Source of the DNA: Thiothrix sp.
GTDB lineage: Bacteria > Pseudomonadota > Gammaproteobacteria > Thiotrichales > Thiotrichaceae
Direction of reading: 5' to 3'
DNA length: 64,000 nucleotides
NCBI RefSeq assembly: GCF_028714775.1
Contig: NZ_JAQTLS010000001.1
Coordinates: 62,001-126,000 of the forward strand
The notes under the pieces: generated by a model
The model's input: only the letters and a program-made list of their open reading frames with translations
The model's database searches: none
What the model was told of the DNA's origin: nothing
Translations under genes and position numbers: made by a program
Shown: piece after piece, positions 51,646 to 61,496 of the stretch
Layout: each line of letters starts with the position of its first letter
Numbering within the stretch: position 1 is the stretch's first letter

Positions 51646-52773
51646 ATGTCAATCAAAGTGGCAGTACCCAAGGAAACGGCTGAAGGTGAACGCCGGGTCG
51701 CTATCGAGTCCAGCGTCATCGCCAAACTCGCCAAACTGGGTGCAGAAGTCCTAGTCGAAACTGGCGCAGGCAGCGCTGCACACATCCCTGATTCTGCCTT
51801 TACGGGCGCAACCATCATCCCATCGGCGGCAGAATTGTATCAGCAAGCGGACATCGTGCTGAAAGTCCAACCCCCTGATGAAGCCGAAATCGCTTTGCTG
51901 AAAGACGGCTGCGTGTTGATTGGCACATTACAGCCTTACAAACACCCGGAACGGATCGCCGCACTCAAGGCAAAAAACATTACCGCATATGCGATGGAAC
52001 TGATCCCACGCATTTCCCGCGCTCAAGCAATGGACGTACTGTCCTCGCAGGCTGCGGTTGCTGGTTACAAAGCTGCCATCATGGGCGCTGACCTTGCTTG
52101 CCGCTTCTTCCCGATGCTGACCACGGCGGCGGGAACTATCCGCCCTTCCAAAGTCATCATCATTGGCGTGGGTGTCGCTGGCTTACAGGCCATCGCTACA
52201 GCCCGGCGTTTGGGGGCAGTCGTGGAAGCGTATGACGTGCGCTCCGCCACCAAAGAGCAGGTACAATCCTTAGGTGCAAAATTCATCGAATTGGGCATCA
52301 CCGCCGAAGGCGCCGGTGGTTACGCCCGCGAATTGACTGCCGAAGAAAAGCAAAAACAACAGGAAGAATTGGCGAAACACATTGCCACAGCAGATGTATT
52401 GATCACCACCGCAGCGGTTCCCGGTCGCCCTTCCCCTAAAATCATCCCCGAATCCACCGTGGATGGTATGAAATCGGGCGCGGTCATCATTGACCTTGCA
52501 GCAGAAGGCGGCGGCAACTGCACGCTGACCCAACCGGGTAAAACCATCGTGCATAACGGCGTGGTCATCCACGCACCGCTGAACGTGCCGAGCCAAGTGC
52601 CGGTACATGCTTCGGAAATGTACGCCAAAAACCTGCTGAATTTCCTCACCCCAATGCTGAAAGACGGCGCTTACGCCCCCGACTTCAATGATGAGGTAAT
52701 TGCAGGGGCATTGCTTACGCACGAAGGTAAGATCATGAACGAATCCATCCGCCAATTGGTTGAAGGAGCTTAA
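51646..52773 (+). CDS. pntAA: NAD(P) transhydrogenase subunit alpha, NAD(H)-binding part
   Basis: A 375-residue soluble subunit (domain I). Motifs include VPKETAEGERRVAI, QPYKHPERI, LSSQAAVAGYKAAI and the NAD-binding GVGVAGLQAIATARRLGA, and the alanine-dehydrogenase-like region DVLITTAAVPGRPSP. Transhydrogenase couples NADH/NADP hydride transfer to the proton gradient. The alpha subunit is split into pntAA and pntAB here. The ATG at 51646 has GGAGA upstream. Confidence 0.93.
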   Translation: MSIKVAVPKETAEGERRVAIESSVIAKLAKLGAEVLVETGAGSAAHIPDSAFTGATIIPSAAELYQQADIVLKVQPPDEAEIALLKDGCVLIGTLQPYKHPERIAALKAKNITAYAMELIPRISRAQAMDVLSSQAAVAGYKAAIMGADLACRFFPMLTTAAGTIRPSKVIIIGVGVAGLQAIATARRLGAVVEAYDVRSATKEQVQSLGAKFIELGITAEGAGGYARELTAEEKQKQQEELAKHIATADVLITTAAVPGRPSPKIIPESTVDGMKSGAVIIDLAAEGGGNCTLTQPGKTIVHNGVVIHAPLNVPSQVPVHASEMYAKNLLNFLTPMLKDGAYAPDFNDEVIAGALLTHEGKIMNESIRQLVEGA

Positions 52774-52775
52774 CA

Positions 52776-53063
52776 ATGGACGGCTTTATCGCAGTTTACA
52801 TCTTCATGCTGGCGGCTTTCACCGGCTATGAAGTCATTTCCAAAGTTCCTGTCATCTTGCACACGCCGTTGATGTCCGGCTCCAACTTCGTCCACGGCAT
52901 CGTGCTGGTTGGGGCAATGGTGGCACTAGGGCAAGCGCAAGGCTTTATGGAACAGTTAGTCGGTTTCATCGCCGTGGTACTGGGAGCCGGGAATGCGGTC
53001 GGCGGCTACGTCGTCACTGAACGGATGCTAGAAATGTTTAAAAGCAGCAAGGGAGGGAAGTAA
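52776..53063 (+). CDS. pntAB: NAD(P) transhydrogenase subunit alpha, membrane part
   Basis: A 95-residue membrane protein with about three helices; its conserved face GYEVISKVPVILHTPLMSGSNFVHG and GAGNAVGGYVVTERML belong to domain II of the alpha subunit. It starts 2 bp after pntAA and is 3 bp before pntB. Confidence 0.93.
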   Translation: MDGFIAVYIFMLAAFTGYEVISKVPVILHTPLMSGSNFVHGIVLVGAMVALGQAQGFMEQLVGFIAVVLGAGNAVGGYVVTERMLEMFKSSKGGK

Positions 53064-53066
53064 GCC

Positions 53067-54440
53067 ATGAGTCTTGTTGAAATTTCTTACTTCGCAGCAG
53101 CGGTACTGTTCATCCTTGGCTTGAAACAGATGGCCTCCCCCGTTACAGCGCGGCGCGGCATCGTGTGGGCTGGCGTGGGCATGGTGCTGGCAACTGTCAT
53201 TACGTTTGTCCACCCACAAGTTCACGGCAACTACCTCCTGATGTTACTGGCTATTGGTATCGGTGGAGGCATTGCATGGAAAACGGGCAAAGAAGTTGCC
53301 ATGACTGATATGCCGCAAATGATTGCGCTCTACAACGGCATGGGCGGCGGCGCAGCAGCGGCGATTGCTGCGGTGGAACTGATCAAGCAGGAACCGATGT
53401 CCGATAGCGTGCAAATGCTTGCCATTTTCGGTGCATTGATTGGCTCAATTGCCTTCTCCGGCTCGCTGATTGCTTTCGCCAAATTGCAAGGCATCAAGCA
53501 ATTACGCGGCGCAATCCGTTTCAAAAACCAGCAACGCATCAATGCCGGGCTGTTTGTTGTCACTGCGTGGATGGCCTTGGGCATCGCTACCAGCGGCACG
53601 GATTACGGCATGTTTACGCTGTTCCTGTTCTTCGCACTGGCGCTGGCGTTCGGCGTGATGATGACGCTGCCGATTGGTGGCGCGGATATGCCCGTGGTGA
53701 TTTCACTGTACAACGCTTTCACTGGCCTTGCAGTCGGTTTTGAAGGCTTCGTGCTGGAAAACCCTGCGATGATGATTGCCGGGATCGTGGTCGGTTCTGC
53801 GGGTACGTTGCTCACGCAGTTGATGGCCAAAGCCATGAACCGCCCCATTACCAACGTCTTGTTCAGCAACTTCGGCGAAACCACGGGTGAAGCGCAGGAA
53901 GTCACTGGCGCGATGAAAGCAGTGGAAGCCCCTGACGCAGCCATCATGATGGCATTCGCGGAAAAGGTCATCATCATCCCCGGTTACGGCATGGCAGTCG
54001 CACAAGCGCAGCACAAGGTCTGGGAACTGGTGAAACTTCTGCAAGATCGCGGCGTTACCGTCAAATTCGCCATCCACCCTGTCGCTGGACGGATGCCGGG
54101 GCACATGAACGTGCTGCTGGCGGAAGCGGGCGTTCCGTATGACATCATCTATGACCTCGACGAAATCAACGAAGAGTTCAACACCGCCGATGTAGCACTG
54201 GTAATCGGTGCAAACGACGTGGTGAACCCGGTAGCACGCACTGACCCGAACAGCCCAATTTACGGGATGCCGATCTTGAATGCCGATCACGCCAAAAACG
54301 TGATCGTGGTCAAGCGTGGTCAAGGCGCTGGCTTCTCCGGCGTTGAAAACCACCTGTTCTTCGCGGACAACTGCCGGATGCTGTACGGCGACGGGCAAGC
54401 AGTAGCGAGTGAATTGATCGCGAATATTAAGGAAATCTAA
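53067..54440 (+). CDS. pntB: NAD(P) transhydrogenase subunit beta
   Basis: A 457-residue protein with about eight or nine membrane helices (domain II) and a C-terminal NADP(H)-binding domain III: IIPGYGMAVAQAQH, HPVAGRMPGHMNVLLAEA, ALVIGANDVVNP and KRGQGAGFSGVENHLFF. It completes the pntAA-pntAB-pntB operon. Confidence 0.95.
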   Translation: MSLVEISYFAAAVLFILGLKQMASPVTARRGIVWAGVGMVLATVITFVHPQVHGNYLLMLLAIGIGGGIAWKTGKEVAMTDMPQMIALYNGMGGGAAAAIAAVELIKQEPMSDSVQMLAIFGALIGSIAFSGSLIAFAKLQGIKQLRGAIRFKNQQRINAGLFVVTAWMALGIATSGTDYGMFTLFLFFALALAFGVMMTLPIGGADMPVVISLYNAFTGLAVGFEGFVLENPAMMIAGIVVGSAGTLLTQLMAKAMNRPITNVLFSNFGETTGEAQEVTGAMKAVEAPDAAIMMAFAEKVIIIPGYGMAVAQAQHKVWELVKLLQDRGVTVKFAIHPVAGRMPGHMNVLLAEAGVPYDIIYDLDEINEEFNTADVALVIGANDVVNPVARTDPNSPIYGMPILNADHAKNVIVVKRGQGAGFSGVENHLFFADNCRMLYGDGQAVASELIANIKEI

Positions 54441-54457
54441 GAAGCCCGTTATAAGAC

Positions 54458-54487
54458 GCCCGGCCTATAGCACACTTTAGGCCGGGC
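54458..54487. terminator. Bidirectional terminator between pntB and the convergent operon
   Basis: Perfect 10-bp stem GCCCGGCCTA/TAGGCCGGGC around a 10-base loop, between the pntB stop (54440) and the convergent DUF4340 stop (54497). T-runs are short. Confidence 0.7.
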
Positions 54488-54496
54488 TTAAGATAC

Positions 54497-55018
54497 TCAC
54501 TGCGGCGCTTGCCGCCACTCCTCTACCCCGCCTGTCAGCAAACCATAAACCGCCTCCGACGCCAGCTTAATCTTGCCGCCATGCAAGAAATAGCGTGTAT
54601 GGGAAACCGGGTTTTCCGCCCCCAACAGCAAGGTTTCGTTGTTAAAGCTCAGTGCGACATTAGCGGGGGCAAGCCCGTACTGTTTAAGGTCTTTGCCAGT
54701 AGCGTCGTAGCTGGCCTCCACGGTTTCATCCAAAAGCGTAAGCAGTTGCGCCAACTTATTTGAATCCACATCGAATTTCTCGGGCACAAGCATTTTCCAC
54801 TTGCCAGCCTGTTTTTCCAACAGCATAAACTCCGGCTTTGCCGTCCCCGGATGGTGCGCAATGGTAACGCGGGTAACGTCCGCCTTGCCCAAACCCAACA
54901 AAGTTTCTGGCGCTTTATGCTGCGCATTGGACTGCCACCAGACGAATGCCCCCAACCCCACCACCAGTAGCAGCAGCGCAAAGTTGAGTAATAAACGGCG
55001 TGATTGGGTATGATCCAT
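54497..55018 (-). CDS. DUF4340 membrane-anchored protein
   Basis: A 173-residue protein with one N-terminal helix (LLLNFALLLLVVGLGAFVWW) and a periplasmic DUF4340 domain (VTIAHHP, EFMLLEKQAGKWKML, SNKLAQLLTLLDETVEASYD, LLLGAENPVSHTRYF). DUF4340 proteins often accompany Gld-type ABC transporters, as here. It overlaps the upstream gene by one base and is last in the operon. Confidence 0.85.
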   Translation of the reverse strand: MDHTQSRRLLLNFALLLLVVGLGAFVWWQSNAQHKAPETLLGLGKADVTRVTIAHHPGTAKPEFMLLEKQAGKWKMLVPEKFDVDSNKLAQLLTLLDETVEASYDATGKDLKQYGLAPANVALSFNNETLLLGAENPVSHTRYFLHGGKIKLASEAVYGLLTGGVEEWRQAPQ

Positions 55019-56424
55019 TAGCGTTTCCTCCGCCGCCACCAAATGAGCGTTCCGGTCAACACCAAGCCTATCGGCAGCACGAACAGGAAAAAGATTGCCA
55101 AGACGTAACCGCTGGTTTCGCCCCATGCCAGTTGCGTATCCGGGGCGCGGATCGTCGGCACTGCCAACAGCTTGTCGTCAGCACTGAGCCAATTGAAGAT
55201 GTTGCTGGCAAGATCGAGGTTTGCCCCATGCCCGACGAAATTATTGAGCATGAAATCGCTGTCGCCGACCACCACCACGCGCTGCTGGCGGCCTTTGGCA
55301 TTGGCTTTATCTTTGGCGTCCAAGGTGCGCGTCAGACTTACCCCAATCGGCAACGGCCCCGGTAGGTCATTGCTGCCTTCGTCGAATGCCACAGCACCTG
55401 TCAGCACGCCACTGGTTTCCAGCCAACTGGTCGGCAAAGTATTAAGGAATTCATCCACTTGCCACGCCAACGCCCCAGTCTTTTCGTTGGCTTGCGGATC
55501 GCGGGCAACCATCGTGGCAAATGGGAACAGGGTTTGCACATTGCCCAGCTTCCGCACGATTTCAGACTTGCCGTAATCCACCACCGGAATCACTGCCGGG
55601 TGCTTGATACCCAATAATTCTTGTAAGGCTTGGTTGGCGTCAATCACCGTACCATCTTGGATTTGCAAGCCCAATAATTCTTCCAAGGGTTGCAAACCGT
55701 GCAAACCGCCAGGGTCTTGCAGCCACAGCAAGTTACCACCTTGCTCCGCATACTTTTTCAGCACCGCCACTTCACCGGGTAATAAATCCTGTTGCGGGGA
55801 AGCGATCACCGCAAAACTGGCATTTTCCGGGATGGATTGGGTGCGTACCAGATTGTGTGGTTGCACCTTGAAACCGTTGCGTTGCAGGTTTTCCACCAGC
55901 TTTGACATGCCGGTGGATTCGGTTGCCAGCGGGTTGCGCTCATTGTGGCCTTCGATGAACACCACCAAGCGTTCCCCACCCCTGCTCATGCGTTGGATAG
56001 CATTGAGCATGACCTGCTCGCCAGTCGATTCCACCACTTCGCTGCGCTCACCGAGATGGATGGCAAGCTGCCCGCTGTATTGGATGTTGTCCTGTTTTGC
56101 CCGCACCGGATCAAGATCGGGGTTGACGAATTCAATGCTGGTGTCTGGCTTTACCCGCTTGTACTTATCCACCAGCTTGTTGACCTGCGCTTGCAAAGCG
56201 GGATCATCCGGCACATAGGCAATGAATTTCAGCGGCTTATCCAGCGTTTTCAGCAAAGATTGGGTAGGCTGCGACAGGCTATTACGGCTACCATACGTCC
56301 AATCCGCCTCAAATTTGAATTCGCGCCCCAAGAAACCCAGCAAGCCAATCACCACCAAAAACAGCAGGTAGAAAATCCCGTTTTGCAAGCCAATCCAGCG
56401 GTGGGCATTTTTACTCATTTTCAT
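55018..56424 (-). CDS. GldG-type ABC transporter auxiliary protein
   Basis: A 468-residue protein with an N-terminal helix, a large periplasmic domain (SLSQPTQSLLKTLDKPLKFIAYV, QMLNAIQRMSRG with VVFIEGHNER, and AVLKKYAEQGGNLLWLQDPGG), and a C-terminal helix with GLVLTGTLIWWRRRKR. This is the GldG/DUF4350-type component encoded with GldA/GldF-like ABC subunits in many non-gliding proteobacteria; the substrate is unknown. Confidence 0.85.
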   Translation of the reverse strand: MKMSKNAHRWIGLQNGIFYLLFLVVIGLLGFLGREFKFEADWTYGSRNSLSQPTQSLLKTLDKPLKFIAYVPDDPALQAQVNKLVDKYKRVKPDTSIEFVNPDLDPVRAKQDNIQYSGQLAIHLGERSEVVESTGEQVMLNAIQRMSRGGERLVVFIEGHNERNPLATESTGMSKLVENLQRNGFKVQPHNLVRTQSIPENASFAVIASPQQDLLPGEVAVLKKYAEQGGNLLWLQDPGGLHGLQPLEELLGLQIQDGTVIDANQALQELLGIKHPAVIPVVDYGKSEIVRKLGNVQTLFPFATMVARDPQANEKTGALAWQVDEFLNTLPTSWLETSGVLTGAVAFDEGSNDLPGPLPIGVSLTRTLDAKDKANAKGRQQRVVVVGDSDFMLNNFVGHGANLDLASNIFNWLSADDKLLAVPTIRAPDTQLAWGETSGYVLAIFFLFVLPIGLVLTGTLIWWRRRKR

Positions 56425-56430
56425 GTTTTA

Positions 56431-57192
56431 TTACCCTTGCAGCCGGTCATTATCGAGTTTACGTATGGTCAACGTCAGGAAGCCGACGATGAACAGCAGG
56501 TAATACACCAAGTCGCTGCTGTCGAACATGCCTTCCAGAAATGACAGGAAATGCCCGAAATGCGACAGGTAGACGAACACTTCGCTGCCGGTTCCCTGCG
56601 AACTACCGGAGATGTACAGCACCACCAAAAACAGCAACAGACCAAAGGTCATCACCGCCGCAATCACAGGCTGCCGGGTCAATGACGACAGGAACAAACC
56701 CGCTGCCGCAAAGGAAGCCAGCAACAACACCAACCCCAAGGCCGCGGCCGCAAACTTACCCCAATCCAAGCCCGTGCCAAAGCTCAACGACAACGGCATC
56801 AAACTCAGCAGTGCCACCATCAGCAACACAAACAGCAGCACCCCGAGGTATTTCCCCAGCACAATTTGGGTATTGGAAATCGGCGAAGCGGTCAGCAATG
56901 CCAAGGTCTGGTTCATGCGTTCTTCCGCAAACTGGCGCATGGTAATCAGCGGCATCACCACCAGCATGATGATCCCCGCCCACAGGTACAGTGCAGAAAC
57001 CACCAAATCGCTGATCCCCGGCGGGTCTTCCATACCTGCCACTTGCGGTTGGATTTGCGTCAGGTATTCGTTCAACCCCAACAAAAATATCCACGCAAGG
57101 ATAAACTGCACCACCGCCAAAATGCTCCACGCCAACGGTGAAACGAACATGCGGCGGAATTCGGTCAGGCCAATGGCAAAAATCGCATTCAT
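56431..57192 (-). CDS. ABC-2 type permease (GldF-like)
   Basis: A 253-residue membrane protein with six helices. Features include TEFRRMFVSPLAWSILAVVQF, PLITMRQFAEERMNQTLALLTASPISNTQIVLGKYLG and the C-terminal FVGFLTLTIRKLDNDRLQG. It overlaps the ATPase gene by 4 bp and precedes the GldG-type gene by 6 bp. Confidence 0.88.
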   Translation of the reverse strand: MNAIFAIGLTEFRRMFVSPLAWSILAVVQFILAWIFLLGLNEYLTQIQPQVAGMEDPPGISDLVVSALYLWAGIIMLVVMPLITMRQFAEERMNQTLALLTASPISNTQIVLGKYLGVLLFVLLMVALLSLMPLSLSFGTGLDWGKFAAAALGLVLLLASFAAAGLFLSSLTRQPVIAAVMTFGLLLFLVVLYISGSSQGTGSEVFVYLSHFGHFLSFLEGMFDSSDLVYYLLFIVGFLTLTIRKLDNDRLQG

Positions 57193-57950
57193 GCAGCAAC
57201 CTCCTCAGCGTGCGCTTCATTGGCATCGGCTTCACGGAAAATCAGGTCGAAAAATACCTGTTCCAGCGACTCCACGCCTTCGAGGGTATCATTGAACACC
57301 GTTTTGCCCCGATTGAGAATTTGCACCCGATCACACACCGCTTGCACTTCTGGCAAGATGTGGGTGGAAAGGATAATGCCGTGCTCTTGCCCCAACTCAC
57401 GGATCAGACGGCGGATTTCGCGGATTTGGATCGGGTCGAGGCCAACCGTAGGTTCGTCGAGGATGACCACAGCGGGGTTATGCAAGATCGCTTGGGCAAT
57501 CCCGACGCGCTGGCGGAAGCCCTTAGAGAGATTGCCGATCAGGCGCTTGCCGACGCTTTCCAGCCCACAACGCTCCGTGGCGCGATCCACCGCCGCCTTG
57601 CGCTCCTTGACAGGAACGTTACGCAAACGGGCGCAGTAGTGCAGGTATTCACCCACGGTCAGGTCGCGGTAAACGGGCGGCTGTTCCGGCAAGTAGCCGA
57701 TTTGCTGTTTGGCTTTGCGCGGTTCGTCCAGCAGGTCGATGCCATTGATAAGGATTTCGCCCATCGTGGGGGCAAGGTTGCCGGTCAACATCTGCATGGT
57801 GGTAGATTTGCCTGCACCATTGGGGCCGAGCAACCCTAACACTTCGCCCTTGCGCAGTTGTACCTCCAGATTGTCGACAGCGCAGTGGTCACTGTAGTAA
57901 CGTGACAGCCCCGATGCTACCACCAATAGTTCTTGCTGATTATTTATCAT
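57189..57950 (-). CDS. ABC transporter ATPase (GldA-like)
   Basis: A 253-residue ATPase with Walker A GPNGAGKST, the Q-loop region QIGYLPEQPPVY, signature LSKGFRQRVGIAQA, Walker B VVILDEPTVGLDP and H-loop ILSTHIL. The extended C-terminus is as in the NodI/GldA group. I chose the ATG at 57950; GTG/ATG starts further upstream (57959, 58196) lack family similarity. It is first in the four-gene operon. Confidence 0.88.
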   Translation of the reverse strand: MINNQQELLVVASGLSRYYSDHCAVDNLEVQLRKGEVLGLLGPNGAGKSTTMQMLTGNLAPTMGEILINGIDLLDEPRKAKQQIGYLPEQPPVYRDLTVGEYLHYCARLRNVPVKERKAAVDRATERCGLESVGKRLIGNLSKGFRQRVGIAQAILHNPAVVILDEPTVGLDPIQIREIRRLIRELGQEHGIILSTHILPEVQAVCDRVQILNRGKTVFNDTLEGVESLEQVFFDLIFREADANEAHAEEVAA

Positions 57951-58196
57951 GCTTCCCATGCCTGTGTAATGGCTTATGACGTTTGATTTTGCCTGCTGCG
58001 AGTATAAGGACTGCTGTCCCAAATGTGAACAATCCGCCAAGCTGGATTGACGGCGGCGTGCCGAACGCATTAGGCTTATACAGAGGGAGTCAGTAAAGAC
58101 AGGGAATAGTATCCGCCAGCAACAACCGATAGGTGCAAAGGTTAGGGCGTGACGGAGTGGGTTAGTACTGACAAAATGCTGGAGAACGGACAACAA

Positions 58197-58727
58197 ATGA
58201 TCAAGTTACTACAAAGGGAATGGTATCTGCTCACTAGCAGACCCCATAAAGATGAAGTGGCAGAGGAAAATTTGGACAGGCAGGGGTATGAAGTTTACCG
58301 TCCGCTTGCCAAACGCCTGCACAAAAGCCGGGGAAAAATGGTGACGCGCGTTGAGTCCCTGTTTCCCCGTTACATGTTTATCCATTTAGATGGTGGCATT
58401 CACGACAACTGGGCACCGATCCGTTCGACCTTAGGGGTCAATACCTTGGTGCGCTTCGGCAGGGCAAATTTGCCTACCCCTGTACCTGAATCCTTGATCC
58501 TGACCCTGAAAGCTCAAGAAGACATGCTAGGGGAAAAAGCGATTGACCTTGACCGCTTCCACACGGGTGAAAAGGTCATCATCACCGAAGGCCCTTTCAA
58601 AGGATTGGAAGCTGTGTTCCAACAGTACGATGGTGAAAATCGCGCTTTTATCCTGTTGAAAATTTTGCAAACGCAACGCCCCAGCAAAATGGTAATCTCG
58701 CCCGCCCACTTGTATGCAGCGGCTTAA
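58197..58727 (+). CDS. rfaH: Transcription antitermination protein RfaH
   Basis: A 176-residue NusG paralogue. The N-terminal NGN domain has EWYLLTSRPHKDEVAEENLDRQGYEVYRPL and SLFPRYMFIH; the short C-terminal KOW/helical domain has EGPFKGLEAVFQQYDGENRAFILL. RfaH loads on RNA polymerase at ops sites and raises expression of long surface-polysaccharide or pilus operons. I chose the ATG at 58197 over 58149 by family length. It overlaps the convergent pteridine reductase by 4 bp. Confidence 0.87.
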   Translation: MIKLLQREWYLLTSRPHKDEVAEENLDRQGYEVYRPLAKRLHKSRGKMVTRVESLFPRYMFIHLDGGIHDNWAPIRSTLGVNTLVRFGRANLPTPVPESLILTLKAQEDMLGEKAIDLDRFHTGEKVIITEGPFKGLEAVFQQYDGENRAFILLKILQTQRPSKMVISPAHLYAAA

Positions 58728-59467
58728 TGGTTGAGCATCCGCCCGCCATCCACCGGAATCACTTGCCCGGTGATGTAATCGGCGTCGCGCACCAAAAATA
58801 ATACCGTTTTCGCAATATCTTCCGGGCTGCCTTCACGTTTGAGGGCAGTCCGGGCCAGTAAATCTTGGTGCATGGCGTGGTTTTCCGCCATTTCAGGCCA
58901 CAGGATTGCGCCGGGGGCAACACCGTTCACCCGCACTTCCGGCCCCAACTCCCGCGCCAGTGATTGGGTCAGCATCAGCAAGCCCGCTTTCGCCGCGCAA
59001 TACGCCGGGTAATTTTTCAGGGGACGGAAACCGTGGATGTCCACGATGTTGATGATACAGCCGTGGTTAGCGCGTAACTGCGGCGCAGCGGCTTGCGCCA
59101 GAAACAACGGTGCTTTCAGGTTAGTTCCGATCAGGTCGTCAAACTGCTGTTCGGTCAGCGTGCCAATCGGCGTGGGATAAAAGGAAGAAGCGTTGTTTAC
59201 CAACACATCCAACTTTCCGGCTTGCGTGACGGTTTGCGCAATCAGGTGTGACAAACTGGCAATGTCCAGCAAATCGCCTTGCAGCAGGAAACAGGAACCC
59301 GCACGTTGCGCATTCAGTTCCGCCTGTAAACTTTCCGCCGCCGCCACAGAACTGCGGTAATGGATCACCACCGTTGCCCCTGCCGAGTGTAAAGTGCGGG
59401 CAATCACTGCGCCGATACGCCGCGCCGCACCCGTCAGTAACACTACTTTGCCTTCTAATGTCGCCAT
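58724..59467 (-). CDS. Pteridine reductase, short-chain dehydrogenase family
   Basis: A 247-residue SDR with the pteridine-reductase-type cofactor motif TGAARRIGAVIA (TGxxRRxG instead of TGxxxGxG), NNASSF, and the catalytic Asp-Tyr-Lys IVDIHG...YPAYCAAKAG. PGAILWPE follows. FolM/PTR1-type enzymes reduce dihydromonapterin, dihydrofolate or biopterin. Monocistronic. Confidence 0.86.
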   Translation of the reverse strand: MATLEGKVVLLTGAARRIGAVIARTLHSAGATVVIHYRSSVAAAESLQAELNAQRAGSCFLLQGDLLDIASLSHLIAQTVTQAGKLDVLVNNASSFYPTPIGTLTEQQFDDLIGTNLKAPLFLAQAAAPQLRANHGCIINIVDIHGFRPLKNYPAYCAAKAGLLMLTQSLARELGPEVRVNGVAPGAILWPEMAENHAMHQDLLARTALKREGSPEDIAKTVLFLVRDADYITGQVIPVDGGRMLNH

Positions 59468-59519
59468 ACCCTACCTTTACGTTATAAGCTGCACCTTTTG
59501 CACCCCATCATAACCCGAC

Positions 59520-60638
59520 ATGCGCTTTACCGACACATTACCCACACCGCCCGCCGAGGCTTTGGCACACAGCGAACAACTTGCCACCCGCATCCGCACT
59601 GCAATCACCGCCAATGGCGGCCGCATCCCGTTCCGCGAATTCATGCAGATGGCCTTGTACGAACCCGGCTTAGGCTACTACGTGGCAGGCTCGCGCAAGA
59701 TCGGCAAGGAAGGCGACTTCATTACCGCGCCGGAAATTTCCCCACTGTTTTCGCATTGCCTTGCCAACCAGTGTGCGCAAGTACTGATGGAACTCGGCGG
59801 CGGTGACATTCTGGAACTGGGTGCTGGCAGCGGCGTGATGGCAGCGGATATATTGCAACGCTTGGAAATGCTCAATTGCTTACCGCAGCGTTACCGCATC
59901 CTTGACCTTAGCCCGGAATTGCGTGATCGGCAACGCCAGACCTTACAAGCGAGGGTTCCGCATTTGCTGGAAAGGGTGGAATGGCTGGATCGCCTACCTG
60001 AAACGCCGATGCGCGGAGTGATTGTGGGGAATGAGGTGCTAGACGCGATGCCGGTGGAGCTATTTTCCCTCGTGGGTGGGGAAAAGGTCATCCGACAGGT
60101 CGCAATGCAAGGTGATGGCTTCGGTTTGGTGGAGGTTGGTGGCGAATACACTTCCGAATTCAACCCCGCCCTGCCCGGCTGGATGCGCAGCATGGCGGAA
60201 GTGTTGGAAGCGGGTGTGCTGCTACTGATTGATTACGGTTACGAGCACGACGATTATTACCACCCCGACCGCAGCCAAGGCACGCTGATTTGCCATTACC
60301 AACACCGCGTGCATAACCAACCGCTGCTTTACCCCGGTTTGCAGGACATCACTGCCAGCGTGGATTTCACTGCCGTGGCTGAAGCGGGCGTGGATGCGGG
60401 GCTAGAATTGGGCGGTTACACCACCCAAGCGGCGTTCCTTGCCAGCAGCGGGCTGGAGGACTTGTTCGTGCAAGCCTTACAGGACAACCCGGCAAACCAG
60501 TACAAACTGGCGCAGCAAGTGCGCACTTTGAGCCTACCGTCGGAAATGGGCGAACGTTTCAAGGTGATTGCCCTGAGCAAAGGATTTTCAGCGGAGTTGG
60601 TCGGATTTCGGTTTGCCGACCAGCGACATCGCCTATAA
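59520..60638 (+). CDS. SAM-dependent methyltransferase, MidA/NDUFAF7 family
   Basis: A 372-residue protein of the COG1565 group. Features are FREFMQMALYEPGLGYYVAGSRKIGKEGDFITAPEISPLF, the SAM-binding ELGAGSGVMAADIL, VGNEVLDAMPVELF and LLIDYGYEHDDYYHPDR. The eukaryotic homologue methylates an arginine in respiratory complex I; bacterial substrates are unclear. It starts 52 bp from the divergent pteridine reductase, and uppP follows 33 bp later. Confidence 0.88.
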   Translation: MRFTDTLPTPPAEALAHSEQLATRIRTAITANGGRIPFREFMQMALYEPGLGYYVAGSRKIGKEGDFITAPEISPLFSHCLANQCAQVLMELGGGDILELGAGSGVMAADILQRLEMLNCLPQRYRILDLSPELRDRQRQTLQARVPHLLERVEWLDRLPETPMRGVIVGNEVLDAMPVELFSLVGGEKVIRQVAMQGDGFGLVEVGGEYTSEFNPALPGWMRSMAEVLEAGVLLLIDYGYEHDDYYHPDRSQGTLICHYQHRVHNQPLLYPGLQDITASVDFTAVAEAGVDAGLELGGYTTQAAFLASSGLEDLFVQALQDNPANQYKLAQQVRTLSLPSEMGERFKVIALSKGFSAELVGFRFADQRHRL

Positions 60639-60671
60639 TCTTCCCACAAAATCACAGCTTAAAGGACACTC

Positions 60672-61496
60672 ATGGATATTATCCTGCTTCTCAAAGCCGC
60701 CATCATGGGTCTGGTGGAGGGCGCTACCGAATTTTTGCCAGTTTCCAGCACTGGGCATCTGATTCTGGCGGGCGATTTGCTCAATTTTATGGATCACGAC
60801 CGCCGTAGCGTGTTTGAAATTGCCATCCAGTTGGGGGCAATCCTCGCGGTGGTGTGGGAATACCGTGCCCGTTTCGTCAGCACTTTCGCAGGCATTGGGC
60901 GTGACCCGATTGCTAACCGCCTGATCATCAATTTGGCGATTGCCTTCCTGCCGCTAGCGATTCTCGGTTTGGCCTTTGGCAAAATCATCAAGGCACACCT
61001 ATTCGCGCCTGTGCCAGTAGCGATTGCGTTCATCGTTGGGGCATTCGTGATTTTATGGGCGGAAAAGCGACAGCACACCGTCACCATTCCCACGGTCGAT
61101 GACATCCGCCCAATGGATGCGTTGAAACTGGGGCTGGCGCAAGCAGCAGCATTGATTCCCGGCACATCGCGTTCCGGGGCAACCATCATCGGTGGGCTGT
61201 TCTTTGGCCTGTCGCGCCAAGCAGCAGCGGAATTTTCGTTTTTCCTCGCCGTACCAACACTGGGCTTGGCTTCTGCTTACGAGATGTACAAGGCGCGTGA
61301 CCTGTTCAGCGGCGGCGACCTCGGCACGTGGGCGGTCGGGTTCGTGGTTTCCTTCCTCAGTGCGATGGTCGCGGTGCGGGCATTAATCCGCTACGTCAGC
61401 CATCACGACTTCACGGTGTTCGCGTGGTATCGGATTGCGTTTGGGGTAATCGTACTGATCACGGCTTACAGCGGGCTGGTCAACTGGGTGGATTGA
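60672..61496 (+). CDS. uppP: Undecaprenyl-diphosphatase
   Basis: A 274-residue integral membrane enzyme recycling the lipid carrier for peptidoglycan and polysaccharide synthesis. The motifs are [20 protein letters not shown] (Glu-rich active site) and [16 protein letters not shown]. About eight helices. Its last 114 bp overlap the convergent acyltransferase gene. Confidence 0.94.
   Translation: MDIILLLKAAIMGLVEGATEFLPVSSTGHLILAGDLLNFMDHDRRSVFEIAIQLGAILAVVWEYRARFVSTFAGIGRDPIANRLIINLAIAFLPLAILGLAFGKIIKAHLFAPVPVAIAFIVGAFVILWAEKRQHTVTIPTVDDIRPMDALKLGLAQAAALIPGTSRSGATIIGGLFFGLSRQAAAEFSFFLAVPTLGLASAYEMYKARDLFSGGDLGTWAVGFVVSFLSAMVAVRALIRYVSHHDFTVFAWYRIAFGVIVLITAYSGLVNWVD

Noticed and set aside
57951-58196. 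ops element or longer ATPase start upstream of the Gld-type operon
   Set aside because: No GGCGGTAG core found; the extra residues of the longer ATPase frame lack any family similarity.
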